Notes: generated from the sequence alone by a model not told the origin. Shown: positions 23,621 to 32,921, counted from the stretch's first letter. The stretch is 64,000 bases of DNA from Muricomes sp049840515 (GCA_049840515.1 JASGKW010000009.1:558001-622000), one strand, 5' to 3'. Translations and numbers: made by a program.

Positions 23621-26040
23621 GTGGAATATAACAAAAAGCTGAGGCTCAGCATGGCGGGCAGCCGAAAATCCATACACTGGCCAAAGACGGAAATCATGTG
23701 GTCAGAGTTCGTAGAAAAACTGAAAACCCCCGTAAGAGGAACGGAATTACTGGAAGACTATCTCTCCTGGCCAAAGCCGAAACAGGATGAGACGAAGGAT
23801 GTAGGAGGGTTTGTGGGCGGCACATTTCAGAATGACCGCCGCAGGGCTTCTTGTGTAGAGGGTAGGGACATCCTGACCCTGGACTTGGACAACATTCCGG
23901 CAGGACAGACAGAAGACATCCTGAAAAGGGTGGGTGGCCTTGGTTGCGGCGCAGCGGTCTACAGCACAAGGAAACATTCAGGGTACGCACCAAGATTAAG
24001 GGTGATTGTCCCTGTGGATAGAACTGCTACAGCGGATGAATATGAACCGGCGGCGAGGAAACTAGCATCCCTTATTGGCATTGAATTCTGCGACCCTACG
24101 ACCTTTGAAGCATCCAGGTTGATGTACTGGCCGAGTGTGTGCCAGAATGGGGAATACATATTTGAAGTCTACGATAATCCATTCTGCAGCCTGGACGGGC
24201 TATTGAATATGTTCCAGGACTGGCATGACATACAGGAATGGCCTAAAGTACCGGGCACGGAAGCTTTGGAAAGGCGCAGACTCGCAAAGCAGGAGGACCC
24301 CACACAGAAGCGGGGCATCATCGGGGCATTCTGCCGGTCTTATAACATCCTGGAAGCCATGGAGAAATTCATCCCCGGGATGTACGAGGAGACGGCCATC
24401 CCGGGGCGATATACCTATACGGGAGGTTCTACAACCGGCGGGGCGGTGGTGTATGACGGAGATTTGTTCTTATACTCCCATCATGCCACAGACCCCTGCT
24501 CTGGGCTTCTGGTAAATGCCTTTGACCTGGTCAGGCTCCATGTGTACGGAGACCGGGACCAGCAGGCAAAAGAAGGGACTCCCAATAATAAATTACCGTC
24601 TTTTGTGGCCATGAGCCAGCTGGCGGTTTCAGATAAAAAGGTATCGGACCTTGTGGCCCGGGAGAAATTTGAAGAGGCCCAGAGGGCTTTTGACCTGTCC
24701 CCGGAAGAAGAATCCCAGGGGGAATATGACCTTGCCTGGATCGGCAGACTTACCCGCGATGGGAATGGGAAAATTGAAAAGACCATCAACAATGCTGTGC
24801 TGGTACTGGAGAATGACCCGCTTTTAAAAGGCAGGCTCGCGACAGATGAATTTGCCAACCGGGGCATGGTGCTGGGGAGGCTCCCATGGAACCAGAAAGA
24901 GGAAAAGCGCTTATGGAAAGACGTGGACTATGCCGGATTCTATAACTATATGGAATTATTCTACGGCATCACCGGGAGAGATAAGCTGGATAATGCGCTG
25001 CTCCTCACGAGCAGCCATAATGCGATAAATGATGTAAAAGAGTATTTAAAAGGATTGAAATGGGATGGGGTAAAACGGTTAGACACCCTGCTTTCGGATT
25101 ATCTGGGGGCAGAGGACAACGCTTACACGAGGGCGGTCATGAGAAAGTCTCTGTGTGCCGCTGTCGCAAGGGCGGTCATGGGCAGTGTGAAATATGATTA
25201 CATGCCCATCTTCACAGGTCCTCAGGGCATCGGGAAAAGTACTTTTCTTTCTATATTAGGGAGGGAATGGTTTTCTGACAGCCTGACAACCTTTGAGGGC
25301 AAGGAGGCCGCAGAGCTGATACAGGGCACCTGGATCAATGAAGTAGGGGAACTGACAGCCATGACCAAGCAGGAGACAAATGCAGTCAAGCAGTTCCTGA
25401 GCAAGACAGATGATATCTACAGGGCAGCGTATGGCCGTGTAACGAATAAATACCCCAGACGCTGTGTGTTCTTCGGCACCAGCAATGAAGAGGAGTTCTT
25501 AAAGGACGTGACAGGCAACCGGAGGTTCTGGCCGGTGGACGTAGGCGTACATCAGGCAAAGAAATCAGTCTGGGCAGAACTGCCAAAAGAAGTGGACCAG
25601 ATCTGGGCAGAGGCGTATTCCTACTGGATGCTGGGAGAGCCTTTGTATCTTTCAAAGGATGTGGAAAAACTGGCTGAGGAGATGCAGGAGAGCCACAGGG
25701 AGGCATCGGAAAAGAGGGAGTTATCTTAGATTTTTTAGAAAAACCAGTGCTGCCGGATTGGGAGCATCGGGGTATCGGCGAACGGCGGCAGTTTTGGCAC
25801 GGACAGCTTCAGTATGACAGGAGCGTAGAACTGGTACCGAGGGGCAAAACATGTGCTGTCGAGATATGGGAGGAGTGCTATGGGGCTGAAAAACGGTGTA
25901 TGCAGCGCAAGGATAGCAAGGAAATCAACGACATTCTCACAAATTCAAAAATGTGGAGGCGCACTAAAACACCGAGGAAATTTGGGATTTATGGCTCACA
26001 AAAAGGATTTGACCGGGTAACTACCAACTACGGCAGTTAA
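23621..26040 (+). CDS. VapE-type primase-helicase, one frameshift near 25711
   Basis: GTG start at 23621, four bases after a run of ten G that serves as ribosome site. The N-terminal region (LTLDLDNIPAG, RHSGYAPRLRVIVPVDR) is primase-like. The SF3-type helicase has GPQGIGKSTFLS, TWINEVGELTAM and FFGTSNEEEFLKD, then NRRFWPVDV. The frame stops at 25727-25729, but with one more A in the A4 run at 25710-25713 it continues ILDFLEKPVLPDWEHRG to 26040, giving about 806 residues, the expected length. It likely primes and unwinds the phage origin. Confidence 0.85.
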
Positions 26041-26165
26041 AACGTAGCCGAAAGTAGAAAGGTAGTTATAGTTGGTAGTCAAGGTAGACACAAAGTAGTC
26101 ATGTAAGTAGGCAAGACAAACCCAGTAAACACAAGGAAAAACAAATATTAACTACTATAACTACC
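26021..26165. repeat. GTAG/CTAC repeat cluster, candidate replication origin
   Basis: Seven GTAG tetramers lie at 26044, 26054, 26062, 26075, 26084, 26095 and 26107, about one helical turn apart. CTAC words flank them at 26021, 26028, 26152 and 26161. GGTAGTTATAGT (26061-26072) is the exact inverse of ACTATAACTACC (26154-26165). An AT-rich stretch follows to about 26210. Position after the primase-helicase suggests iterons of a phage origin. Confidence 0.45.
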
Positions 26166-26299
26166 TTATTTCTCTATGAAAGATATAAATAGATAAAATA
26201 GATAAAACAGGCGTATACCACGATACACCTGACACACCTAATCAGGGGTATACATACACGTGTGTGAGAGGTGGTAGGTTATGGGAAGGGGGCAAAGGC

Positions 26300-26512
26300 A
26301 TGGAATCAATACGGGATTGCGACGCATGGTTAAGGCTGCAGCTGCAAGACAGAGGACTGCATCTGTGTGACGAGATAAGGAAAAAAGCGAAAAAGAGAGG
26401 TTTTACAAAACAGGAGCTGGCGAAGGCAAGAAAGGTGATAGGCGTTAAGACGTTTCACCAATTCGATGAATCCGGAGCAACAACGAACTGGTTTTGGTAT
26501 TTGGAGGGCTAA
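26300..26512 (+). CDS. Small phage replication-region protein
   Basis: The protein has 70 residues from ATG 26300, after a GGGGG-type site. The sequence FTKQELAKARKVIGVKTFHQ and then GATTNWFWYLEG resembles the C-terminal wing of primase/helicase-associated proteins that sense a damaged or partial HTH. No definite family. It overlaps the next reading region closely and belongs to the same operon. Confidence 0.55.
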   Translation: MESIRDCDAWLRLQLQDRGLHLCDEIRKKAKKRGFTKQELAKARKVIGVKTFHQFDESGATTNWFWYLEG

Positions 26513-26514
26513 AA

Positions 26515-26832
26515 GTGAAAGAAGCAGAGATTGAAAAGATTTTGGTCAGGGAAGTAAAGAGACTGGGTGGCAGGGCTTACAAGTGGGTCAGCCCCGGAAA
26601 CGATGGTGTGCCAGACAGGATTGTTATTTTTCCAAACAGGGAACCGGTATTTGTGGAACTGAAAACAGACAAAGGCAAATTAAGTGCATTACAGAAAGTG
26701 CAGTGCAAAAAGCTGCTTGACCTGGGACAGAGAGTGGAAATTGTTTATGGCATTGATGGACTGAGCCAATTCTTTCAGGACTGCGGGTATGAAGAAGTCA
26801 GCAAGGCTCTGGACTGCAAATATGATTTATAG
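26515..26832 (+). CDS. VRR-NUC domain nuclease
   Basis: About 105 residues from GTG 26515, after GGAGG. The VRR-NUC core includes GGRAYKWVSPGNDGVPDRIV (catalytic Asp) and PVFVELKTDKGKLS (E-x-K), then QRVEIVYGIDGL. These are PD-(D/E)XK nucleases, often encoded next to an SNF2 helicase in phages, probably for recombination or packaging. Here an HNH gene has come between the two. Confidence 0.88.
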   Translation: MKEAEIEKILVREVKRLGGRAYKWVSPGNDGVPDRIVIFPNREPVFVELKTDKGKLSALQKVQCKKLLDLGQRVEIVYGIDGLSQFFQDCGYEEVSKALDCKYDL

Positions 26833-26864
26833 ATTAAAAACAAAATTCGAGGAGGTGATGGAGC

Positions 26865-27353
26865 ATGAATTTTATTGATTTGACTGGTCAAAGATTTGGA
26901 AAGCTTACTGCGATTAGGCAAGGAAAAAATAAGAGGAACCGAGTTCATTGGATGTGTCTTTGCGATTGTGGAAGTCTGACAGAAGTGGCATCCGATAAGT
27001 TGAGGGCAGGACATACCAAGTCTTGTGGGTGTTCCAAAGGTCTACACTCTCACGGACAGACCCATACACGCGAATACAGGATTTGGAAATACATGAGACA
27101 GAGGTGCAATAATCCTAAAAACACGGGATATTATCTCTACGGGGGAAGAGGTGTAAAGGTGTGTGAACGGTGGGAAAACAGTTTTGAAAATTTTATAGGG
27201 GATATGGGCAAGGCCCCATCGGAAGACCACAGCATTGACAGGATTAATCCGTTTGGTAATTATGAGCCCGGGAATTGCAGGTGGGCAACGGACAAGGAAC
27301 AGGCAAACAATAAACGCCAGAATTGGACAGGAGGTGAAGACTATGCTTTTTAA
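26865..27353 (+). CDS. HNH homing-type endonuclease
   Basis: The protein has 162 residues. The N-terminus is a zinc-ribbon/NUMOD-like region (FGKLTAIRQGKNKRNRVHW, CLCDCG, SCGCSKG). The C-terminus has RIWKYMRQRCNNPKNTGYY, GVKVCERWENSFENF, then DHSIDRINPFGNYEPGNCRW with the HNH-type catalytic region. It is free-standing between the VRR-NUC and SNF2 genes, which are usually neighbours, and overlaps the SNF2 start by 11 bases. It is probably a mobile gene that cuts phage DNA lacking it. Confidence 0.82.
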   Translation: MNFIDLTGQRFGKLTAIRQGKNKRNRVHWMCLCDCGSLTEVASDKLRAGHTKSCGCSKGLHSHGQTHTREYRIWKYMRQRCNNPKNTGYYLYGGRGVKVCERWENSFENFIGDMGKAPSEDHSIDRINPFGNYEPGNCRWATDKEQANNKRQNWTGGEDYAF

Positions 27354-28725
27354 ACCACATGCCTATCAGCAACATTGTGTTAGCAAAATCATTGACACTA
27401 AAAAATTAGGCCTTTTTCTGGATATGGGATTAGGGAAAACAGTGACCACCCTGACAGCCATAAAGGAATTAAAGTATAACCGATTCGAGGTCAGGAAGGT
27501 GCTAGTCATCGCGCCAAAAAAGTAGCAGAGGGTACCTGGGCAAAGGAAAGAGACAAATGGGACCACACCCAAATGCTGAGAGTGTCCCCCGTACTGGGGA
27601 CTCTGGCAAAAAGAGTCCGCGCACTCAACACGCCGGCAGATATTTATATCATCAACCGGGAGAATGTGGTATGGCTGGTGGACTATTACCGGAACAGCTG
27701 GCCCTTTGACATGGTGGTCATCGATGAGTCCAGCAGTTTCAAAAGCCATAAGGCCAAAAGGTTCAAAGCCCTGGCGAGTGTAAGCGGCCGCATAGACCGG
27801 ATGGTGGAGCTGACCGGCACCCCTTCTCCTAATGGGCTGGACGACCTTTGGTCCCAGATATTCCTGCTGGATGGCGGAGAACGCCTGGGGCAGAAATACA
27901 CCCAATTCCGGGAACGATACTTTGACCCGGGGGACAGGGGAAACAATGTGGTGTACAACTACAAGGCAAAGCCCGGAAGCGAGGACAGTATCCTGGGCAG
28001 GATATCAGATATCTGCGTGTCCATGAAAGCAGAGGACTACCTGGAGCTTGCCGGAGGTCATTTACCACCAAGTTCCGGTCATACTGGACAGTAAAGCTGA
28101 AAAGGCTTACAGGGACCTGGAAAGAAAGATGGTCCTTGAGCTTCCGGAAGACGAGGAGGAGATCAGCGTCACCAGTGCGGCGGCCTTGAGCAATAAGCTG
28201 CTGCAGCTTGGGAATGGGGCCATCTATGACGAGGACCGTCATGTCCACGAGATACATGGCTGCAAGATTGAAGCTTTCCTTGAGCTGGTGGAATCCCTTC
28301 AGGGGAAACCGGCACTTGTGTTTTACAACTTCCAGCACGACAAGGCGAGAATCCTGAAAACCCTGGAGAAATCAAAGCTGAGAGTGCGGGAACTGAAAAC
28401 GGTGCAGGACCAGGATGACTGGAACGACCATCAGATTGACATTCTGCTTGCCCACCCGGCAAGTGCGGCTTACGGGCTGAACCTGCAGCAAGGAGGGAAC
28501 CACGTCATATGGTTCGGGTTGACCTGGAATTTTGAATTATATACCCAGGCCAACAAGAGGCTGCACCGCCAGGGACAGACCGAGAGGGTCATCATACACC
28601 ACTTGATCTGTACAGGCACAAGGGATGAAGACGTGATGGAAGCCCTGGAGAAAAAAGATGATGTGCAGAACTGGGTGATGCAGAGCCTGAAAGCGAGAAT
28701 AAAAGAGATAAAAGAAAGGGGATAG
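27343..28725 (+). CDS. SNF2-family helicase, two frameshifts
   Basis: ATG 27343 follows AGGAGGTGAAGACT. The helicase has FLDMGLGKTVTTL (Walker A), VVIDESSSFKSH (Walker B), LTGTPSPNGLDDLW, and the C-terminal QANKRLHRQGQTERV. The frame breaks at an A6 run (27516-27521; one A missing) and again near 28047-28052 (one base extra). Corrected, it would be about 460 residues, the normal length of this phage family. As printed, it would be inactive. Confidence 0.8.
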
Positions 28726-28730
28726 ATATT

Positions 28731-29330
28731 ATGTTTACAGGAGTTGATTTTAAGAAAGCAGTTAAATACTGGGAGCAGGGAAGAGAGGTTATCGTTTTAG
28801 ACAGGGCTTCTAAGTCTGTGAGTGGCAGTGGATATGACACATTTGATTTTGCACAGTTGTTTGAAAATGTGGAGTTCCTGGCAGATGTCCCTGCTGTGGA
28901 GCACCCGATACTTGAACAGGAATCTGATATAACAAAGCCAGAAGATACGGAGGAAGTAACCCCCCCCCCAGAAAAGCCGGAGGAAAAAGTAATTTTTCCG
29001 GCTGGAAAGACAAATAAGGAGATTGCCCTGGATTTGGCAGGACAGGGGCTGACTGCTACGGAGATTGCCAGGCATACCGGGATGAAATATGGCACAGTGT
29101 ATTATTACCTGAACCAGGACAAAAAGCCGGCTGTAGCTTCCGGACATAACTCGGACAGGCACTTGTGTAAGAGTTGTAAGTACCGCAGCAGCGAGCAGAG
29201 TAAAAAGCATGGATGCGACTACATCGATGTTGTAGGGCACAGCCGGGGCTGTGAAGTGGAAGAGTGCAGTGTATATGAAAAAGGGAATCCAGTGTCAAAG
29301 CGGAAACGGGCTGGGTTTTATCAGAGATAA
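28731..29330 (+). CDS. Phage HTH protein with C-terminal Cys cluster
   Basis: The protein has 199 residues. The N-terminal part (FKKAVKYWEQGREVIVLDR) is a small beta domain. A Pro/Glu-rich linker is encoded by a run of ten C (28960-28969). A resolvase-like HTH follows (NKEIALDLAGQGLTATEIA, YGTVYYYL), then CKSCKYRSS, a separated Cys and CEVEECSVY, probably a zinc site. It is likely a DNA-binding regulator. The C10 tract is prone to slippage. Confidence 0.65.
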   Translation: MFTGVDFKKAVKYWEQGREVIVLDRASKSVSGSGYDTFDFAQLFENVEFLADVPAVEHPILEQESDITKPEDTEEVTPPPEKPEEKVIFPAGKTNKEIALDLAGQGLTATEIARHTGMKYGTVYYYLNQDKKPAVASGHNSDRHLCKSCKYRSSEQSKKHGCDYIDVVGHSRGCEVEECSVYEKGNPVSKRKRAGFYQR

Positions 29331-29370
29331 GGAGGAACCATGAAAAACACATTGATAGGAGTGACAGGAT

Positions 29371-29577
29371 ATGGGATTTGAAACACATAAATCAATAATT
29401 GATATTGAAAATGAAGAAGCCTTTAATGTGGGGGACATTGTGACTATTAAATATCACAATGGCGGAGGATGTGGAGGTTGCCTCATTACAAAGATAACGG
29501 ATACGGGTTTTCATTTCAGCCAGGGTAAAGGGCGGGATAAGAGTATCCAGTATAAGGATATTGCGAGGATTTACTAA
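29371..29577 (+). CDS. Small phage protein, unknown
   Basis: The protein has 68 residues with ATG after AGGAGTGACAGG. It is beta-rich, with FNVGDIVTIKYHNGGGCGGC and a final SIQYKDIARIY, suggesting an SH3-like barrel. A tiny 13-codon leader (ATG 29340) precedes it after GGAGGAACC and may couple translation. Confidence 0.5.
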   Translation: MGFETHKSIIDIENEEAFNVGDIVTIKYHNGGGCGGCLITKITDTGFHFSQGKGRDKSIQYKDIARIY

Positions 29578-29602
29578 CTTAGGATTTAAAGGAGAAAATA
29601 TT

Positions 29603-29821
29603 GTGAATAAAGTGCAAAAATTAAAGGTAGCAAAGGTAAAAAGAAACAATGAAGGGCAGTACAAGACACTCTATAAGGTGTTTGATGAATATGGGAAATT
29701 TCTCTATTATCAGGTTGGAGCTGACGGAGAGATAACAGAATATTTGGATGATATCGAAGAATCGGGGTACTTATTTTACACATTTCGTTTTGACCGTATG
29801 AAAAAAGATAACATTCAGTAA
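29603..29821 (+). CDS. Small phage protein, unknown
   Basis: The protein has 72 residues from GTG 29603 after AAAGGAG. It has a basic N-terminus and an acidic aromatic-rich C-terminus (EYLDDIEESGYLFYTF). No family is recognised. Confidence 0.5.
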   Translation: MNKVQKLKVAKVKRNNEGQYKTLYKVFDEYGKFLYYQVGADGEITEYLDDIEESGYLFYTFRFDRMKKDNIQ

Positions 29822-29852
29822 AACTGATATTTTGTGAAAAAGGAGTGATAGA

Positions 29853-30077
29853 TTGAACAGGGAGAGAGCCAAGCGAAAGGCGGACTATGCCGAGATGGCA
29901 GAGAGCGTGCCGCTGGTAAAGGCAGCTGAGGAATTCAAGCGGAGGCCGTACCAGGCGGCGGACATGATAAAGCGGCAGGGCAGGCAGATGGAGCACAAGG
30001 ATGTGCTTCAGTATCTGTCGGAGAAATATGACATCGGAAAAGGAGTGGATGCGGGTGGACAAGTCAATCCTGATTGA
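29853..30077 (+). CDS. Small phage protein, unknown
   Basis: The protein has 74 residues from TTG 29853, seven bases after AAGGAG. It is strongly helical and charged (RERAKRKADYAEMAESV, EEFKRRPYQAADMIKRQ). It overlaps the late regulator gene by about 29 bases, indicating coupled translation. Confidence 0.5.
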   Translation: MNRERAKRKADYAEMAESVPLVKAAEEFKRRPYQAADMIKRQGRQMEHKDVLQYLSEKYDIGKGVDAGGQVNPD

Positions 30078-30498
30078 GTATGTGGATATGAAAGAGGAAA
30101 TCAAAGACCTCCGGCGCAGGATAGCGGAGGATGAAAAAGAGCTGAATAAGCTGGAGAATATGGTTGTATCAGATTCTGTCACTTGCGGGAAAAAAGGGAA
30201 AAAGCCGCTGCGGACAGTCAAGATAAAAGGCAGACCTGTAATGGCTATTAGTCGCAAAGGGGAGCTTCTACAACAGCGAATTATAAAACTGAGGGCGTTG
30301 GAGGTAGAGCTTTTGGAGCTTACCAATCAGGTGGAGGAGTATATAACAGACATAAAGGATAGCCGGATGCGGAGAATCTTCCGATACCGGTACATAGATA
30401 ACCTGACTTGGGTGCAGGTGGCATGCAGGATGGCTGGGAACCATACAGATGAAAGCTGCCGAAAGGCGCATGACCGGTATTTGGGATTAGCAAAATAA
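30049..30498 (+). CDS. Late transcription regulator, ArpU/DUF1492-like
   Basis: About 149 residues (ATG 30049 or GTG 30055). An N-terminal coiled coil (DMKEEIKDLRRRIAEDEKEL) leads to a sigma-70 region-4-like HTH: MRRIFRYRYIDNLTWVQVA followed by ESCRKAHDRYL. The position at the end of the early block and before packaging genes fits an activator of late transcription, as ArpU and RinA are. Confidence 0.72.
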   Translation: MRVDKSILIEYVDMKEEIKDLRRRIAEDEKELNKLENMVVSDSVTCGKKGKKPLRTVKIKGRPVMAISRKGELLQQRIIKLRALEVELLELTNQVEEYITDIKDSRMRRIFRYRYIDNLTWVQVACRMAGNHTDESCRKAHDRYLGLAK

Positions 30499-30642
30499 AG
30501 TTTGTCCGCCTTGTCCGGTTTGTATGTGCTAATATGATATAAAGCCGAAAGGTAGCAAACCAAACGGCTGTACCCTCACAAAATCCCATATAGAAAAACG
30601 TCCTGCATAAAAAGTATAAGACGCTTTTGTTTATTTTGTACA

Positions 30643-30671
30643 TTGACATAGAAGAACAAATGTTCTATCAT
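30643..30671 (+). promoter_or_regulatory. SOS promoter with LexA (DinR) box
   Basis: TTGACA (30643-30648), a 17-bp spacer and TATCAT (30666-30671). The spacer ends with GAACAAATGTTC (30654-30665), which fits the Gram-positive LexA consensus GAAC-N4-GTTC exactly and abuts the -10 box. LexA would block it until DNA damage. This site differs from the phage repressor operators. Confidence 0.78.
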
Positions 30672-30711
30672 AATAATACCTCGCATCCATGGGAAACTTG
30701 TCCACAATATG

Positions 30712-30740
30712 TTGATAACTGTCAAAATTTGGTGTATTAT
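30712..30740 (+). promoter_or_regulatory. Second promoter of the moron cassette
   Basis: TTGATA (30712-30717), an exact 17-bp spacer and TATTAT (30735-30740), without a LexA box. It would give low constitutive expression of the genes at 30793 and 31801. The rest of 30499-30642 holds no gene; a weak hairpin with a T run (about 30593-30634) may end the early operon. Confidence 0.55.
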
Positions 30741-30792
30741 TAGAGTAATTGTGGGTGTTTTCAGTATTGGGTTTTATGTGGAGGGGACAGAT

Positions 30793-31782
30793 ATGTCTAA
30801 GCGGATTGACTTTTATTCCATTTCATTACATAACGGAAATGGACCAGTTAATTATTCAATAAGAATTTTTTTGGAGTCCATTGACAATAAAATGGACGAT
30901 ATGAATACGGTGAGAGCGGTTGGCGAGAAGTGGATTAGGGTATTTCCTTATTATTTTTCAAATGACCGGAGACAATTTGTTATTCCATTTGGAAAACTTA
31001 AAGATAAAAACAAACCATATTGGTTTAATAATGAAAACCATTTAGAAGAAATTCCCGCTAGTCTGTATGATATCAATTCGTTAGGTTTTGATACACAACA
31101 TAATATAATGATGTTTTCAACAAACAGAGAAGGTCCATCGGTTAGAGATGTAGAAGAGTATCTAAACACCTTTATACCTAATCACATGGGATTGTCCATA
31201 AAGATTGACCCCCTTATGTATAATACTGGGATTGAAAAGGTAAGGAATGCGGAATTGGTGAAAAGTGTTACATTAAATCTTGACCTTGGTCGGTCTTTAA
31301 ATGATTTTTACTTAAATCAAATAGATTATAATGCACCACACCCTTTAACAACAGCTTTTAGGGCCTTTACTGAGGTGGCAAAAGACAATGGCGAGAGCAA
31401 AATGCTATCGTTAACATTAGGTTTGGGTAGAAATGGGAAAAAAGAAGACACCTTGAACTTGGAGAGTTTGTTATATCTGTTCGAGCATATAAATATTGGC
31501 GCTGAATTTGTTAAGGAGATTAAGGTGAAGTATAAGGATGGACAGGATGATAAAATGGATGTGGCTAAATTAAAAGAATCCAATATGCTGTTATCCTATT
31601 CATGTAGATGCGAAAAAACCCAGGTCTCACCGGAAGATTTACTGAACAATATAAATAATGCTGTTGGTGATAAGGTATTGATAATAACAAGGCATAACAG
31701 GGAATATTTTGCAAACATACAACAATATAATGGAGATGAGTTTAATATCGTTGAGACTTGGAATAATAATGAATTAGTATAA
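30793..31782 (+). CDS. Accessory cassette protein A, unknown
   Basis: The protein has 329 residues with ATG after GGAGGGG. It is soluble, with no signal or membrane segment, and mixed alpha/beta by eye (RIDFYSISLHNGNGPVNYS, HPLTTAFRAFTEVA, NLESLLYLFEHINIGAEF). A single CRC pair is near residue 277. I recognise no family. The coding DNA is clearly richer in A and T than neighbouring phage genes, which suggests acquisition. It has its own promoters and shares a terminator with the membrane-protein gene 18 bp downstream. A defence or toxin role is possible but unproven. Confidence 0.7.
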   Translation: MSKRIDFYSISLHNGNGPVNYSIRIFLESIDNKMDDMNTVRAVGEKWIRVFPYYFSNDRRQFVIPFGKLKDKNKPYWFNNENHLEEIPASLYDINSLGFDTQHNIMMFSTNREGPSVRDVEEYLNTFIPNHMGLSIKIDPLMYNTGIEKVRNAELVKSVTLNLDLGRSLNDFYLNQIDYNAPHPLTTAFRAFTEVAKDNGESKMLSLTLGLGRNGKKEDTLNLESLLYLFEHINIGAEFVKEIKVKYKDGQDDKMDVAKLKESNMLLSYSCRCEKTQVSPEDLLNNINNAVGDKVLIITRHNREYFANIQQYNGDEFNIVETWNNNELV

Positions 31783-31800
31783 TTGAAAATGGGTGGTTTT

Positions 31801-32352
31801 ATGAGAAGAATTTTAATGGAACTAGGAAGGAATTTGAAATTGGAAATCACAATAATTGCAATATATATTGTTGGTTATGCAATTCATGGCTATTTTTCGA
31901 ATCGGATTCCTGTCAACTTCAATCTAAGTTCATACTTTTCTCAGGACAGACTAGCTGGGATTGCAACGTTTTTTGCTATTACAATAGGTATTTATATTGC
32001 TGTAATTACAGTTTTGGCTACGTCAGAAATTGGTATAAGCAAAGAGATGCTTAAAAGAAGGTTAGATAAGCCTTTGATTGATGTAATAATAGCAGGAATG
32101 ACAGAGGATTTTGTTACTGTAGGCTTATCAATTTTTGTTCCGATAAATAAAGTTACAAGCTACATTTTGCTTATATTCCTTTCGGTGTCATTAGTCTCTT
32201 TTGCAAAGTTTATTAGACTGCTTATAATAATATTTAAGCAAAATATGGAGCATATGGCTAAATCGATAGATGAAGAGGAAAGTTATAAGAATAATATGCT
32301 TACCTATGTTGAAGAAATATTTAAATATTTTCAAAATCATAAAAACAATTAA
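31801..32352 (+). CDS. Accessory cassette protein B, four-helix membrane protein
   Basis: About 183 residues from ATG 31801 after GGTGG; a TTG at 31783 is possible. Four hydrophobic segments: ITIIAIYIVGYAIHGYF, IATFFAITIGIYIAVITVLA, a weaker one around VIIAGMTEDFVTVGLSIFV, and SYILLIFLSVSLVSF. A charged helical tail (KSIDEEESYKNN) follows. No family is recognised. Pairing of a soluble and a small membrane protein recalls two-gene phage-defence systems such as Kiwa, but I see no diagnostic motif. Confidence 0.7.
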   Translation: MRRILMELGRNLKLEITIIAIYIVGYAIHGYFSNRIPVNFNLSSYFSQDRLAGIATFFAITIGIYIAVITVLATSEIGISKEMLKRRLDKPLIDVIIAGMTEDFVTVGLSIFVPINKVTSYILLIFLSVSLVSFAKFIRLLIIIFKQNMEHMAKSIDEEESYKNNMLTYVEEIFKYFQNHKNN

Positions 32353-32360
32353 TAGTAGAG

Positions 32361-32383
32361 GCACCCCACCGCGGGTGCTTTTT
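32361..32383 (+). terminator. Terminator of the accessory cassette
   Basis: GCACCC (32361-32366) pairs with GGGTGC (32373-32378) and is followed by TTTTT. With the promoters upstream it makes the two genes an independent unit. Confidence 0.85.
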
Positions 32384-32426
32384 CTATACAACAAATTAAG
32401 TCAGAATTGAAAGTGAGGTGAGCCTG

Positions 32427-32921
32427 ATGGCTAAATTGACAGCAAAACAGCAAAGATTTGTGGAAGAGTATCTGATTGATTTGAATGCCACTCAGGCAGC
32501 CATAAGAGCAGGGTATTCCCCAGCTACAGCAGAGCAGACAGCTTCAAGGTTGTTAAGTAATGTTAAGGTGAAAGCCGAAGTAGACAAAGCGATGGCCGAA
32601 AGGTCAAAGAGAACCGGCATCAATCAGGACCGGGTAATTCAGGAATTGGCAAAGATTGGCTTTTCTAAAATAACGGATGTGATAGACCCTGAGACTGCAA
32701 AGATAAAAAAGAGTGCCTCTGAGGATGACTTGGCCTGTATACAGTCAATTAAAATAAAACCAAATGAGTGGGGCACGGAGAGAGAAGTAAAGATGTATGA
32801 TAAGAAGTCCGCACTGGTGGACTTGGGCCGGCATCTTGGACTATTCAAGGATAAACTGGAGCTGGATGCTGACTTGGAACTGAACATCAATATTGATTAT
32901 GGTGGGGATGATTCCGGATGA
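32427..32921 (+). CDS. terS: Terminase small subunit
   Basis: The protein has 164 residues; ATG 32427 follows GAGGTG. It opens with the Terminase_2 HTH (LTAKQQRFVEEYLIDLNATQ, AAIRAGYSPATAEQTASRLL), which recognises the packaging site, then VDLGRHLGLFKDK. It overlaps the large subunit gene by 4 bases. Confidence 0.93.
   Translation: MAKLTAKQQRFVEEYLIDLNATQAAIRAGYSPATAEQTASRLLSNVKVKAEVDKAMAERSKRTGINQDRVIQELAKIGFSKITDVIDPETAKIKKSASEDDLACIQSIKIKPNEWGTEREVKMYDKKSALVDLGRHLGLFKDKLELDADLELNINIDYGGDDSG

Noticed and set aside
26041..26263. CRISPR array at the GTAG cluster
   Set aside because: The words are only four bases with no constant spacer length, and no cas gene is present.
27343..28725. Programmed frameshifting in the SNF2 helicase
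   Set aside because: The two breaks need opposite corrections and no stimulating structure is evident. Frame breaks of the same kind recur in host genes such as hflX, so sequence error is simpler.
30654..30665. The GAACAAATGTTC dyad as another CI operator
   Set aside because: The CI half-site is GTAACTT with a 3-bp centre; this dyad has GAAC arms and a 4-bp centre, as the Gram-positive LexA site does.
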